Positions 25,858-33,651 of a stretch of DNA of 44,323 nt are shown here, piece by piece. Position 1 is the stretch's first letter; each line of letters starts with the position of its first letter. The translations under genes were made by a program, and so were the position numbers. Under the pieces are notes generated by a model that searched no databases, was not told the origin of the DNA, and worked only from the letters and a program-made list of their open reading frames with translations. The DNA is from Vulcanimicrobiota bacterium (lineage in GTDB: Bacteria; Vulcanimicrobiota; Vulcanimicrobiia; Vulcanimicrobiales; Vulcanimicrobiaceae). The DNA lies in the NCBI GenBank assembly GCA_019232905.1, contig JAFANA010000118.1:1-44323 (forward strand). Reading direction: 5' to 3'.

Positions 25858-26445
25858 TTAGTAGTTCAGCGTCATTACGAAACTATCGCTGTAACTGCCG
25901 ATCGGAACGTCTTGCTTCGGCGGTAGAAACGCATAGAAGAAAAGGTTCACGGTCTCTTGCGTTCCGTTGCCGTTTGCCGCGGGCACGGGGACGCTGGTTG
26001 CGTCCGCCTGATCCATGCCCGTGCAATATTGCGCGAGGTCTGCGAGCGATGTGCCGTTGATCTGCGCGGGCGAATAGCACGCAACCGCGACATATTCGAT
26101 CCGCGCGCCGCCGGCGTTACCCATGTACCGGCAATGGAACGTGCCGCACTTCTGACTCGCAACTCCGTACGTACCGTTATCGAACGCCCACGTGGGCTGG
26201 GCACCTTTGGTGCAGTTGATCGTGCTGCTTCCACCGCTCGCGAATTGGCCGTTCGAGGCGAATACGTCATACGGTGAGAACGAAAAGTTAACCACGGTAG
26301 GCAGATTCGAGCACGACGGTACGACCGGTGCGTGCGCTGCCATCGTCGACGTATGATTGCCGGCAGTGACGGCAACGGCCGGTATCGACGGCGAAAAAGC
26401 GAGCACCGCGATAAGTGCGATGCCAAAAACGCGATAAGCTTTCAT
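25858..26445 (-). CDS. SCPU-domain pilus subunit 1 (first gene of the pilus locus)
   Basis: The protein has 195 aa. Signal peptide MKAYRVFGIALIAVLAFSPSIPAVAV. The domain motifs are VVPSCSNLP, FSFSPYDVFASNGQFASGG, INCTKGAQPTWAFDNG, CRYMGNAGG and the closing PIGSYSDSFVMTLNY. It is the most distant of the multi-cysteine subunits and uses an ordinary leader with GAGGAAG before the ATG. Being the first gene after the divergent regulator block, it probably carries the main promoter of the locus. Either a major or an adaptor subunit is possible. Confidence 0.86.
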   Translation of the reverse strand: MKAYRVFGIALIAVLAFSPSIPAVAVTAGNHTSTMAAHAPVVPSCSNLPTVVNFSFSPYDVFASNGQFASGGSSTINCTKGAQPTWAFDNGTYGVASQKCGTFHCRYMGNAGGARIEYVAVACYSPAQINGTSLADLAQYCTGMDQADATSVPVPAANGNGTQETVNLFFYAFLPPKQDVPIGSYSDSFVMTLNY

Positions 26446-26647
26446 CTATTTCTTCCTCTGGCCCCACTGTAGAGAGAACAACACGCAGCGCGCTATCCTC
26501 ATTTCACGGGATATGGGTCGCGGGGTGATTCAAAAAGACCATCGGTGGGATTAGGAATTCATAACGGTCGCGCGATATTATACAGACCTGCCGAGCCGGG
26601 CGTCGGCAGCTTCCGAAGCGGGAACTTCTCTTTATAGAAGGCGCTCT
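26446..26647. promoter_or_regulatory. Divergent control region between pilus genes and LuxR-type regulators
   Basis: This 202-bp gap holds the promoters for both directions. For the rightward gene there is an AT-rich TATTATAC at 26576-26583, an inverted repeat CTGCCGA/TCGGCAG (26588-26594, 26603-26609), and a short hairpin CTTCT/AGAAG (26625-26629, 26636-26640) that covers the GAAGG binding site. No clear sigma-70 promoter was found for the leftward pilus genes. Confidence 0.45.
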
Positions 26648-27241
26648 ATGACCGTTTGCGACGACCTACGCCAAATCGATAATGCTACCGGACGCGACGT
26701 GATTGCGCAGCGTGCGAGACCGCAAATACTGTTGCTCGACTTCGAGTATCGCGTCGCATTGGCGGAGTGGGACACCGGTTTTGAAATTTTTCGTAAGCTC
26801 GGACTAGAAACGCGCTACGCGACGCATCTTCTCCCGGAACTGGAATCAGCCGTTCGAATCATCGTCGATGCGCTGCGGCGAAATCCTTTGGCAGACAGCT
26901 CCATTACCTTTAATGAATCGCTCGTTATTCGCGTCAATCTGCTCGGTGGAGATACGCACTACGTCGCGCTTTATGTGGAGCCGAGCCGCCGTCGCGAAGA
27001 TTTGACGTCCGCGGCAAAGCGGTTTCGGTTGACGCAACGGCAGATCGAAGTGCTCGGATTCGTACTCCGGGGCGCAAGCGCGAAACAGATCGCGGAAACG
27101 CTCTGTATTTCGGAGACGACCGTCGGCGACTACTTCAAGCAATTGATCTCGCGCACGAACGCGCGAAACCGCGCCGACATGGTCGCGCGCGTATTGAACT
27201 GGAACGACGGGGGAGACCGTCGGCGAAATCCCTCGAAATAG
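26648..27241 (+). CDS. LuxR-type regulator with N-terminal sensor domain, paralogue 1
   Basis: The protein has 197 aa. Residues about 25-120 form a small PAS-like sensor (PQILLLDFEYRVALAEW ... THYVALYVEP). Residues about 128-190 form a LuxR/GerE helix-turn-helix with RLTQRQIEVLGFVLRGASAKQIAETLCISETTVGDYFKQL. There is no receiver domain, so it is not a two-component regulator. It is divergent from the SCPU locus and the first of three related adjacent genes. Control of pilus expression is a reasonable inference from position. The GAAGG site lies 7-8 nt before the ATG. Confidence 0.85.
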   Translation: MTVCDDLRQIDNATGRDVIAQRARPQILLLDFEYRVALAEWDTGFEIFRKLGLETRYATHLLPELESAVRIIVDALRRNPLADSSITFNESLVIRVNLLGGDTHYVALYVEPSRRREDLTSAAKRFRLTQRQIEVLGFVLRGASAKQIAETLCISETTVGDYFKQLISRTNARNRADMVARVLNWNDGGDRRRNPSK

Positions 27242-27254
27242 GGGTCGCCGATGG

Positions 27255-27263
27255 TATATAACT
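27255..27263 (+). promoter_or_regulatory. Possible -10 element before the HTH-less regulator gene
   Basis: TATATAACT lies about 20 nt before the ATG at 27283. No Shine-Dalgarno sequence is visible ahead of that ATG, so a very short or leaderless message is possible. No convincing -35 was found. Confidence 0.3.
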
Positions 27264-27282
27264 GCTGCTAACCTTTTTTGAT

Positions 27283-27579
27283 ATGGACGATGCCGGCATT
27301 TCTGTCGGCGGCCGTCGCCGCAATTTAGGATGGCTCTACGTGTTCGATGAAGATCTACATCTCATCGCACGTCCGTCTGCAGCGGAAACGGACCTGCCGG
27401 AAAACGTGGACTCTCTCGTGCAGACAGCGGCGATGCGCTGGGCGAGACAGGCATGGCGCGGAGAGATGCTTACGATGCTTTCTCCGACGATTTCCGCGCA
27501 TGTCTTTTCGCTTCAAGGTCCGTCCGGGACATGCGTAGTCGTCTATCTCGAGCGGTTTTACACGAGGGCGAAGCGTTGA
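27283..27579 (+). CDS. Stand-alone sensor domain of the LuxR-type family (no HTH)
   Basis: The protein has 98 aa. LGWLYVFDEDLHLIARPSA, a helical middle and GTCVVVYLERFYTRAKR align in order with the sensor halves of both flanking regulators (PKLIVLDDSLRIIFADW ... SYVAVFCES). The reading frame stops exactly where the helix-turn-helix would begin. Its stop overlaps a TTG that begins the next regulator (TTGA), so the two are translationally coupled. It could be a partner, decoy or inhibitor that pairs with the full-length regulators; a truncated remnant is the alternative. Confidence 0.65.
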   Translation: MDDAGISVGGRRRNLGWLYVFDEDLHLIARPSAAETDLPENVDSLVQTAAMRWARQAWRGEMLTMLSPTISAHVFSLQGPSGTCVVVYLERFYTRAKR

Positions 27580-28151
27580 ACGACCCCGAGATGTCCGTGG
27601 ACGTCCTGGCAATGCGCTCGAACCCAAAGCTCATCGTGCTCGATGATTCATTGAGAATCATTTTTGCGGACTGGACCGCTATGCTGACCCTGCTTCCGCT
27701 TGCGCAGAATGCCGAAGAGCCGATGCAAGTCCTGCCTTCGCCGCTCCACGAAGCCGTGCTCGAAGCCGTCGCGGGATGGGGGACGAAGCGAGCAGCGGAG
27801 TGCGTCGTCGAACCGCTGCCGGACGTCGTTTTGCGCATCAGCCGATTAAGCGGCGTGAGCAACTCGTATGTCGCCGTGTTCTGCGAAAGCCGCATTCGTC
27901 GCGACGATGTGAAACACGCCGTCGCCGCCTATTCACTCACGCGCCGCGAGCGTGACGTTTTGACGCTGGTGTTGCGTGGCTTTAGCTCTTCAGAGATCGC
28001 CGAAGAGCTGGTCATTTCCGAGGCGACTGTCGGCGATTATTTCAAACAATTGTTGCGTAAAACGCGCAGTAAGAACCGAACCGAGATGATTGCGCGCGTT
28101 CTAGGGTGGACCGTTTCGCCAAGCACACGTCGCCAAATGATCGTTGACTAA
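27576..28151 (+). CDS. LuxR-type regulator with N-terminal sensor domain, paralogue 2
   Basis: The protein has 191 aa from a TTG start at 27576, with GAGGG 8 nt upstream; an ATG at 27591 is the alternative. The sensor domain (about 10-110, PKLIVLDDSLRIIFADW) is followed by a LuxR-type HTH (about 125-182) with SLTRRERDVLTLVLRGFSSSEIAEELVISEATVGDYFKQLLRKT. The HTH is highly similar to paralogue 1, including the VGDYFKQL recognition helix, so both may read the same sites. Its last 51 nt overlap the 3' end of the convergent tag gene. Confidence 0.82.
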   Translation: MNDPEMSVDVLAMRSNPKLIVLDDSLRIIFADWTAMLTLLPLAQNAEEPMQVLPSPLHEAVLEAVAGWGTKRAAECVVEPLPDVVLRISRLSGVSNSYVAVFCESRIRRDDVKHAVAAYSLTRRERDVLTLVLRGFSSSEIAEELVISEATVGDYFKQLLRKTRSKNRTEMIARVLGWTVSPSTRRQMIVD

Positions 28152-28661
28152 TCCGGTCGCCTGCATGAAGGCGTACATAATGGTCGGTCCGACAAACCGA
28201 AACCCGCGCTTGCGCAAGTCCTTGCTCAACGCTTCGGATTGCGGCGTTTCCGCCGGGATATCCGCACTCGTTCGCGGCCGGTTCAGTACCGGCTTGCCGT
28301 CGACGAAGCGCCACACGTAGGCATCGAAAGATCCGAATTCATCCTGCGCCTTGAGAAACGCGCGCGCATTTGAAACCGTCGATTCGATCTTGCTCCGGTT
28401 GCGAATGATTCCCTCATCGCCCATCAGGCGTTCGACGCGCGCCGGCGTCATCCGCGCAACGCGTCGCGGATCGAAGTCCAGAAAGACCGTGCGATAGCGC
28501 TCGCGTTTGCGCAGAATCGTTTCCCAGCTCAATCCCGCTTGCGCGCCTTCGAGCGTCAAGAACTCGAAGAACACGCGATCGTCGTGCACGGGGCGGCCCC
28601 ATTCGTTGTCGTGATAGGGAATGATGAGTGGCGTCGTCGCCCACGTGCACCGCTTTTTCAT
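28101..28661 (-). CDS. tag: DNA-3-methyladenine glycosylase I
   Basis: The protein has 186 aa, the usual length of Tag. It removes 3-methyladenine from alkylated DNA in base excision repair. The N-terminal RCTWA with the zinc-binding Cys, YHDNEWGRPVHDD, FLTLEGAQAGLSWETIL and the C-terminal LVNDHLATC with zinc-binding His and Cys are the family markers. Its ATG overlaps the stop of the upstream alpha/beta hydrolase gene by 4 nt. Its last 17 codons run through the 3' end of the convergent LuxR-type gene. Confidence 0.94.
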   Translation of the reverse strand: MKKRCTWATTPLIIPYHDNEWGRPVHDDRVFFEFLTLEGAQAGLSWETILRKRERYRTVFLDFDPRRVARMTPARVERLMGDEGIIRNRSKIESTVSNARAFLKAQDEFGSFDAYVWRFVDGKPVLNRPRTSADIPAETPQSEALSKDLRKRGFRFVGPTIMYAFMQATGLVNDHLATCAWRNGPP

Positions 28662-29518
28662 CGTTCACCTTCGATCAAGTTCATAATGGTAGGAAAAACG
28701 CGATCCGCAATCTGCGGATGGCGCAACGGCTCGATGATGTCGTGCGAGAACGGCACGTCGGTGAGCACGGCATGGTCCAGCCGTTCGGGATGAATGGTGC
28801 GCAAGCGGCGCTCCAAGTGTCGCACGGCGCGGTTGTTGACGGCAGCTTCGCGCGAGTTCGTCACGAAAACCAGGCGATTCGCAGCCACGCCGCGTTCGGC
28901 ATCCGCCATGACTTCGCGCGCGAGCAAATAGGATTGCGCGATCGCGTGCGTCGCGTAGCGCGGATATCCATGCTCGGGCTGTTGACGTTCGCGCGCGATT
29001 GGATCCCACCACTGGAATCGATTCGGAAGGGCGAGGATGAGCCGTGCAAACGATCCCATCAAGCGATTGGGAACCCACGAAATCCCGAAAAACGGCGCGA
29101 TCGCGACGGCGCGTTCGACGGGATACCGTTCGGCAATCCACGCGGTCAACAAGCCGCCGAGTGAGAACCCGCCGACCACGACCTTTTCACCAAGTCCCGA
29201 CGCAAGATCGACGCTTTCGTCGGCAAACCTGCGCAAGTCGTCCGCCGTGAGATGGGCAAGGCCCGTCGAAAGCCGGTCTTGATGACCGTGACGAGGGAGA
29301 CGCGGAACGATCACGTTGTGGCCGTGCGCGTGCAACTCGTGCGCAAAGCGTACGAATTGAGTCGGACTCGCGGAAAGGCCGTGAAAGAGCACGACGGACA
29401 GCGGGCGGACTTCGCCGTGCAGCAGCAGTTTCGTTCGTCCGGCCTCGCTGACGCGGTCATGATCGCGCGAGATCAAGCGGTCAAGCGTCGCCCGGGTACG
29501 GTCAGGGAAGCGACTCAT
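28658..29518 (-). CDS. Alpha/beta hydrolase (carboxylesterase-like), copy 2
   Basis: The protein has 286 aa, a paralogue of the hydrolase at 18274-19170. The shared order is FHGLSASPTQFVRFAHELHAHG, PRLPRHGHQDRLS, GGFSLGG nucleophile elbow, WWDPIARERQQPEHGYPRYATHAIAQ, EAAVNNRAV and the catalytic His in SHDII. It differs in having Leu instead of Ala within the elbow. The ATG at 29518 gives an N-terminus like copy 1; the frame is open upstream, but that would collide with the divergent aminotransferase leader. It is translationally coupled to tag. The substrate is unknown. Confidence 0.82.
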   Translation of the reverse strand: MSRFPDRTRATLDRLISRDHDRVSEAGRTKLLLHGEVRPLSVVLFHGLSASPTQFVRFAHELHAHGHNVIVPRLPRHGHQDRLSTGLAHLTADDLRRFADESVDLASGLGEKVVVGGFSLGGLLTAWIAERYPVERAVAIAPFFGISWVPNRLMGSFARLILALPNRFQWWDPIARERQQPEHGYPRYATHAIAQSYLLAREVMADAERGVAANRLVFVTNSREAAVNNRAVRHLERRLRTIHPERLDHAVLTDVPFSHDIIEPLRHPQIADRVFPTIMNLIEGER

Positions 29519-29571
29519 CGCGAGAAGGTAGGCTTTCGGGGCGTCCTTAAGTGAGCGAGCAAGTGTTCCTT

Positions 29572-29599
29572 GAACATGGGCGTTCGCGCCCCCATGTTC
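29572..29599. other. Hairpin in the leader of the ornithine aminotransferase gene
   Basis: GAACATGGG (29572-29580) and CCCATGTTC (29591-29599) form a 9-bp stem, extended by a CG/CG pair over a TTCG tip with a CC bulge. There is no T-tract. It lies between divergent genes, about 50 nt before the aminotransferase start; it could be an operator or an mRNA leader structure. Confidence 0.4.
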
Positions 29600-29651
29600 C
29601 TTTGCGGGCCTCCGGCTCGGAGTAAACACACTCGGCGCCTTTAAGAGGATC

Positions 29652-30860
29652 ATGCATGTAGAGAACAGTCTTTCCCGCACGTACATCGAGCTCGACGAGC
29701 GTTACGGTGCACGCAACTATAAACCGCTCGATCTCGTCGTGGACCACGCCAAAGGCGTGTGGCTCTGGGACGCCGACGGGAAACGCTATCTCGACTGCAT
29801 CAGCGCGTATTCGGCAGTCAATCAAGGACATTGCCATCCGCGCATTGAGGCGGCCCTGGTCGAGCAGGCATCAAAAGTCACGCTCACGTCGCGAGCGATG
29901 CGCAACACGCAGATGGGACCGTTTCTCGAGAAATTGACCGGGCTCTGTGGCTTCGACCTGGCGCTGCCGATGAACACCGGAGTCGAAGCGGTCGAAACGG
30001 CAATCAAACTTGCGCGGCGTTGGGGATACGAAGTCAAAGGCATCCCCGATAACGCGGCCGAGATCATCGTCTTCACGAACAACTTTCACGGCCGCACCAC
30101 GTCGATCATCAGCGCAAGCAGTGAACCCGCGTACCGCAAGCAGTTCGGTCCGTTTACTCCGGGCTTTGTGATTGTTCCCTACGGTGATGCCGACGCGCTG
30201 GAACGCGCGATCTCTCCGAATACGTGCGCGATCCTCATCGAGCCGATTCAAGGCGAAGGCGGTGTGATCGTTCCGCCCGAGGGTTATCTCAAGCGCGCGT
30301 GGGCGATGTGCAAAGAACACAACGTCCTCTTCATCGCCGACGAAATTCAGACGGGTTTCGGCCGCACCGGCGATCTCTTCGCGTGCGATTACGATAGCAT
30401 CAAGCCGGACATTCTCGTCGTCGGCAAAGCGCTCGCCGGCGGATATTACCCGGTCTCCGCCGCGCTTGCGAACGAGCCGTTGATGCGCTTGTTCACGCCC
30501 GGGGACCACGGCAGCACGTTCGGCGGAAATCCCCTCGGTTCGGCCGTTGCGATCGCGGCGCTTGACGTGCTCGTCGAAGAAAATCTCACCGCGCGAGCTC
30601 GGTACGCAGGTGCGAAACTCATGCAAGGCTTGCGCGCCGTTTCATCGCCGCTCGTACGCGATATTCGCGGCCGCGGGTTGCTGATCGGTATCCAGCTTAC
30701 CGTCCCCGCGAAAAAGCTCAGCCAGGCGCTGCTCGATCGCGGCGTCGCGGCGAAAGACACGCACGATCATGTGCTGCGCATCGCGCCGCCGCTCGTTATC
30801 GACGACGACGCGATCGACTTTCTCCTCGAGAAGTATCGCGAGGCACTGACGGCACTTTGA
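29652..30860 (+). CDS. rocD: Ornithine aminotransferase
   Basis: The protein has 402 aa and is a class III PLP-dependent aminotransferase. It moves the delta-amino group of ornithine to 2-oxoglutarate, giving glutamate semialdehyde in arginine/ornithine breakdown or proline synthesis. The opening YGARNYKPLDLVV, LDCISAYSAVNQGHCHP and MNTGVEAVETAIKLARRWGY are typical of OAT rather than acetylornithine or GABA enzymes. The PLP lysine is Lys259 in VVGKALAGGYYP, and DEIQTGFGRTG holds the cofactor-ring Asp. AGAGGA lies just before the ATG. Its stop overlaps the TTG start of the beta-lactamase gene. Confidence 0.93.
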   Translation: MHVENSLSRTYIELDERYGARNYKPLDLVVDHAKGVWLWDADGKRYLDCISAYSAVNQGHCHPRIEAALVEQASKVTLTSRAMRNTQMGPFLEKLTGLCGFDLALPMNTGVEAVETAIKLARRWGYEVKGIPDNAAEIIVFTNNFHGRTTSIISASSEPAYRKQFGPFTPGFVIVPYGDADALERAISPNTCAILIEPIQGEGGVIVPPEGYLKRAWAMCKEHNVLFIADEIQTGFGRTGDLFACDYDSIKPDILVVGKALAGGYYPVSAALANEPLMRLFTPGDHGSTFGGNPLGSAVAIAALDVLVEENLTARARYAGAKLMQGLRAVSSPLVRDIRGRGLLIGIQLTVPAKKLSQALLDRGVAAKDTHDHVLRIAPPLVIDDDAIDFLLEKYREALTAL

Positions 30861-32017
30861 GAGGTGTAGCGCTGGCCGCAGCGGCGCTGTTTGCAACGAG
30901 CGCCGCTGCCGGCTACGCTGCAAGCACGCCGCAGGCACAAATACGGCGCGTCGTCGACGGCACGATACAGCCGTTGATGACGAAAGACGGTATTGCGGGC
31001 ATGGCCGTCGGAATCGTCGACGGCGGCAACACGTATCTCTTCAACTACGGCGTCGCGTCGAAACAGCCACGCGCGCCGGTGACCGACGAGACGCTCTTCG
31101 AAATCGGATCGGTAAGCAAGACGTTCACGGCGACGCTCGCGTCGTACGCGCAACTCAACGGTGAGCTCTCGCTCTCGGATCCGGTGAGCGAGTATCTTCC
31201 GCAATTACACGGCACGAGTTTCGGTCGAGTTCCTCTGCTCGACTTGGGAACACACACGGCGGGCGGACTTCCGCTGCAAGTTCCCGATGACGTGACCAAT
31301 GACGCTCAACTCATGCAGTACTTCGCGCACTGGCGTCCCGCCGGGCCACCCGGAACGATTCGCACGTACTCGAACGTCAGCATCGGCACGCTCGGATTGA
31401 TCGTTGCGAAAAGCGCGCAACAGCCGTTTGCGACCTTGATGGAAGCGCGCCTCTTGCCGTCACTCGGCCTGCACCACACCTACATCGACGTTCCGCCCGC
31501 ACAGATGCGCGACTACGCAGAGGGATATACAAAAGCAGGTGCGCCGATACGCATGGCGCCCGCCGAGCTCTGGCAAGAAGCGTACGGTATCCGAACGACG
31601 GCCGGTGACTTGGCCCGTTTTCTTGAAGCAAACATGAGCCTCGTTACGCTCGACCCGGTGCTGCAACGGGCAATCACGGATACGCACCGGGGTTACTACC
31701 GCGCAGGCGTGCTCACGCAAGATCTCATCTGGGAGCAATATCGCTATCCCGTCGCGTTGAACACACTTGAAGAAGGCAATGGTCCGGCGATGCTCCTCGA
31801 TGCAACGCCGGCGCATAAAATCCAACCCTCGGAACATCCGCGCACAGACGTTTGGATCAATAAAACGGGCACGACCAACGGTTTCGGCGCCTACGTTGCA
31901 TTCATCCCGGAGAAGCGGATCGGGATCGTCATCCTTGCCAATAAGAATTATCCGATTCACGACCGCGTGAAGGCAGCGTTTGCAATTCTCACCGCGCTTG
32001 CAGCACACGGCACGTGA
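30857..32017 (+). CDS. Class C beta-lactamase (AmpC-like)
   Basis: The protein has 386 aa with a signal peptide (MRGVALAAAALFATSAAAGYA). Unlike the other two serine hydrolases in the window, it has all the true class C motifs in register: S85-V-S-K88 (FEIGSVSKTFTA), Y171-S-N173 and K336-T-G338. The last is followed by TNGFGAYVAFIPEKRIGIVILANKNYP, a hallmark of AmpC enzymes. It is predicted to hydrolyse cephalosporins in the periplasm. The start is TTG at 30857, overlapping the stop of rocD, so it is co-translated with a metabolic gene. No AmpR-type regulator is nearby. A different physiological substrate cannot be excluded. Confidence 0.88.
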   Translation: MRGVALAAAALFATSAAAGYAASTPQAQIRRVVDGTIQPLMTKDGIAGMAVGIVDGGNTYLFNYGVASKQPRAPVTDETLFEIGSVSKTFTATLASYAQLNGELSLSDPVSEYLPQLHGTSFGRVPLLDLGTHTAGGLPLQVPDDVTNDAQLMQYFAHWRPAGPPGTIRTYSNVSIGTLGLIVAKSAQQPFATLMEARLLPSLGLHHTYIDVPPAQMRDYAEGYTKAGAPIRMAPAELWQEAYGIRTTAGDLARFLEANMSLVTLDPVLQRAITDTHRGYYRAGVLTQDLIWEQYRYPVALNTLEEGNGPAMLLDATPAHKIQPSEHPRTDVWINKTGTTNGFGAYVAFIPEKRIGIVILANKNYPIHDRVKAAFAILTALAAHGT

Positions 32018-32033
32018 TATAGTAGAGAGTCAG

Positions 32034-33647
32034 ATGGACCCGCGAGCGACGTTCCGGTTCGACGTTCCGGCGCAATTCAATTTTGCGCGCGACGTTGTGG
32101 ACCGGCTTGCGCTCGAACGACGCCTCGGCCTGCTCTTCGTCGCACAAGACGGCACGCACCGCGCGTATAGCTTCGATGAGATCTCCGAAACGTCACAACG
32201 ATATGCAGCCGCGCTTCTGGAGTGCGGCATCGAGCGCGGATCGCGCGTTCTCGTCACGTTACCGAAGATTCCCGGCTGGATCTTCACGATGCTCGCGCTC
32301 GACCGCCTCGGCGCGGTCGCCATTCCCGGTCCCGAGCAACTCCGCGCCAACGATCTGCTCTTTCGTGCAAACCACGCTGAGGCGTTTGCGCTTATCGGCG
32401 ACGCCAACAATGTCGCCGAACTCGATACGGTCCGCGCGCAGGCCCGAACACTGCAAACATACTTTGTAACGCGTGGCGAAGCGAACGGGTGGAATTCGCT
32501 TGAGGCGCACGCTCACGCGAAACAACCGTTTGCCGGCGTTGAAACGGCCAGCAACGAATGGGCGTACATTGTCTACACGAGCGGCACGACGAAAGAGCCG
32601 AAAGGCGTCGTTCACGATCGCGCGTACACGTTTGCGAAGCGCATGCAGGCGCGCTTCTGGCTCGATTGCCGGCCGGATGATTTGGTGTGGTGCAGTGCGT
32701 CGACGGGGTGGGCGAAGTCGTTATGGAATGTCTTACTCGGCCCGTGGTCGCAAGGCAGCGCGATCGTGCTGCATGAAGCGGCATTCGATCCCGTCGCGCG
32801 TCTCGATTTACTTGCCGATTTGAAGGTGACGGTGTTGTGCCAAGCACCGACGGAATATCGCCTCGAAGCAAAGCTCCCCGATCTCGGGACGCGTTGGAAA
32901 CTGCCGCATCTTCGGCATTGCGTCAGCGCGGGGGAGCCGCTCAATCCGGAAGTGATCGCGCGCTGGCACGATGCGTTCGGCTTGACGATCTACGACGGAT
33001 ACGGACAAACCGAAAACACGCTGCTCGTTGCGAATCTTCCCGGGGATGATGTGCGTCCTGGTTCGATGGGCCGGCCCACGCCCGGACATGACATCGCGGT
33101 CATCGACGAAGACGGCCGCGACTGTAAAACGGGAGAGACGGGCGACATAGCACTGCGCGGCGATCCGCCCTCACTCTTCAAAGGGTACCTGAAGAATCCT
33201 GAAGAGACCGCTGCGTCCTATCGCAACGGCCAATATCTGACCGGCGATCGCGCGTATGTCGACGAGGACGGGTACTTTTGGTTTGTCGGACGCGCCGACG
33301 ACGTCATCAGCTCGGGCGCATATCGCATCGGTCCGTTCGAAGTGGAAAGCGCACTGCTCGAACATCCAGCCGTCGCGGAATCGGCCGTCGTCGGCAGCCC
33401 CGATCCGGACCGCGGCAACATCGTCAAAGCGTTCGTCGTCTTACGCCCGGGATTCAACGGCAGCGACGCGCTCGTGCGCGAGTTACAAGACCACTGCAAA
33501 CGCGTCACTGCGCCGTATAAGTATCCGCGTGAGATCGAATTCGTCGCGGAACTTCCGAAGACGCGCTCGGGAAAAATCCGCCGCGTCGAACTACGCCAGC
33601 TCGAACTTCAGCGGAAAGGCGCAACCCGCGCCAGCGGCTACACGTAA
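32034..33647 (+). CDS. Acyl-CoA synthetase (AMP-forming, medium-chain type)
   Basis: The protein has 537 aa and belongs to the ANL adenylate-forming superfamily. The phosphate loop YTSGTTKEPKG (181-191), IYDGYGQTEN, TGDRAYVDEDGYFWFVGRADDVISSG hinge region and the C-terminal catalytic Lys in KTRSGKIRR are all present. The motif set (WCSASTGWAKSLW, AYRIGPFEVESAL) fits medium-chain or benzoate-type acyl-CoA ligases of the ACSM/MACS group. The ATG at 32034 lies 16 nt after the beta-lactamase stop, with AGAG upstream. Together with aceA-aceB it supports use of fatty acids or similar carboxylates, but the exact acid is not determined. Confidence 0.88.
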   Translation: MDPRATFRFDVPAQFNFARDVVDRLALERRLGLLFVAQDGTHRAYSFDEISETSQRYAAALLECGIERGSRVLVTLPKIPGWIFTMLALDRLGAVAIPGPEQLRANDLLFRANHAEAFALIGDANNVAELDTVRAQARTLQTYFVTRGEANGWNSLEAHAHAKQPFAGVETASNEWAYIVYTSGTTKEPKGVVHDRAYTFAKRMQARFWLDCRPDDLVWCSASTGWAKSLWNVLLGPWSQGSAIVLHEAAFDPVARLDLLADLKVTVLCQAPTEYRLEAKLPDLGTRWKLPHLRHCVSAGEPLNPEVIARWHDAFGLTIYDGYGQTENTLLVANLPGDDVRPGSMGRPTPGHDIAVIDEDGRDCKTGETGDIALRGDPPSLFKGYLKNPEETAASYRNGQYLTGDRAYVDEDGYFWFVGRADDVISSGAYRIGPFEVESALLEHPAVAESAVVGSPDPDRGNIVKAFVVLRPGFNGSDALVRELQDHCKRVTAPYKYPREIEFVAELPKTRSGKIRRVELRQLELQRKGATRASGYT

Positions 33648-33651
33648 ATCA

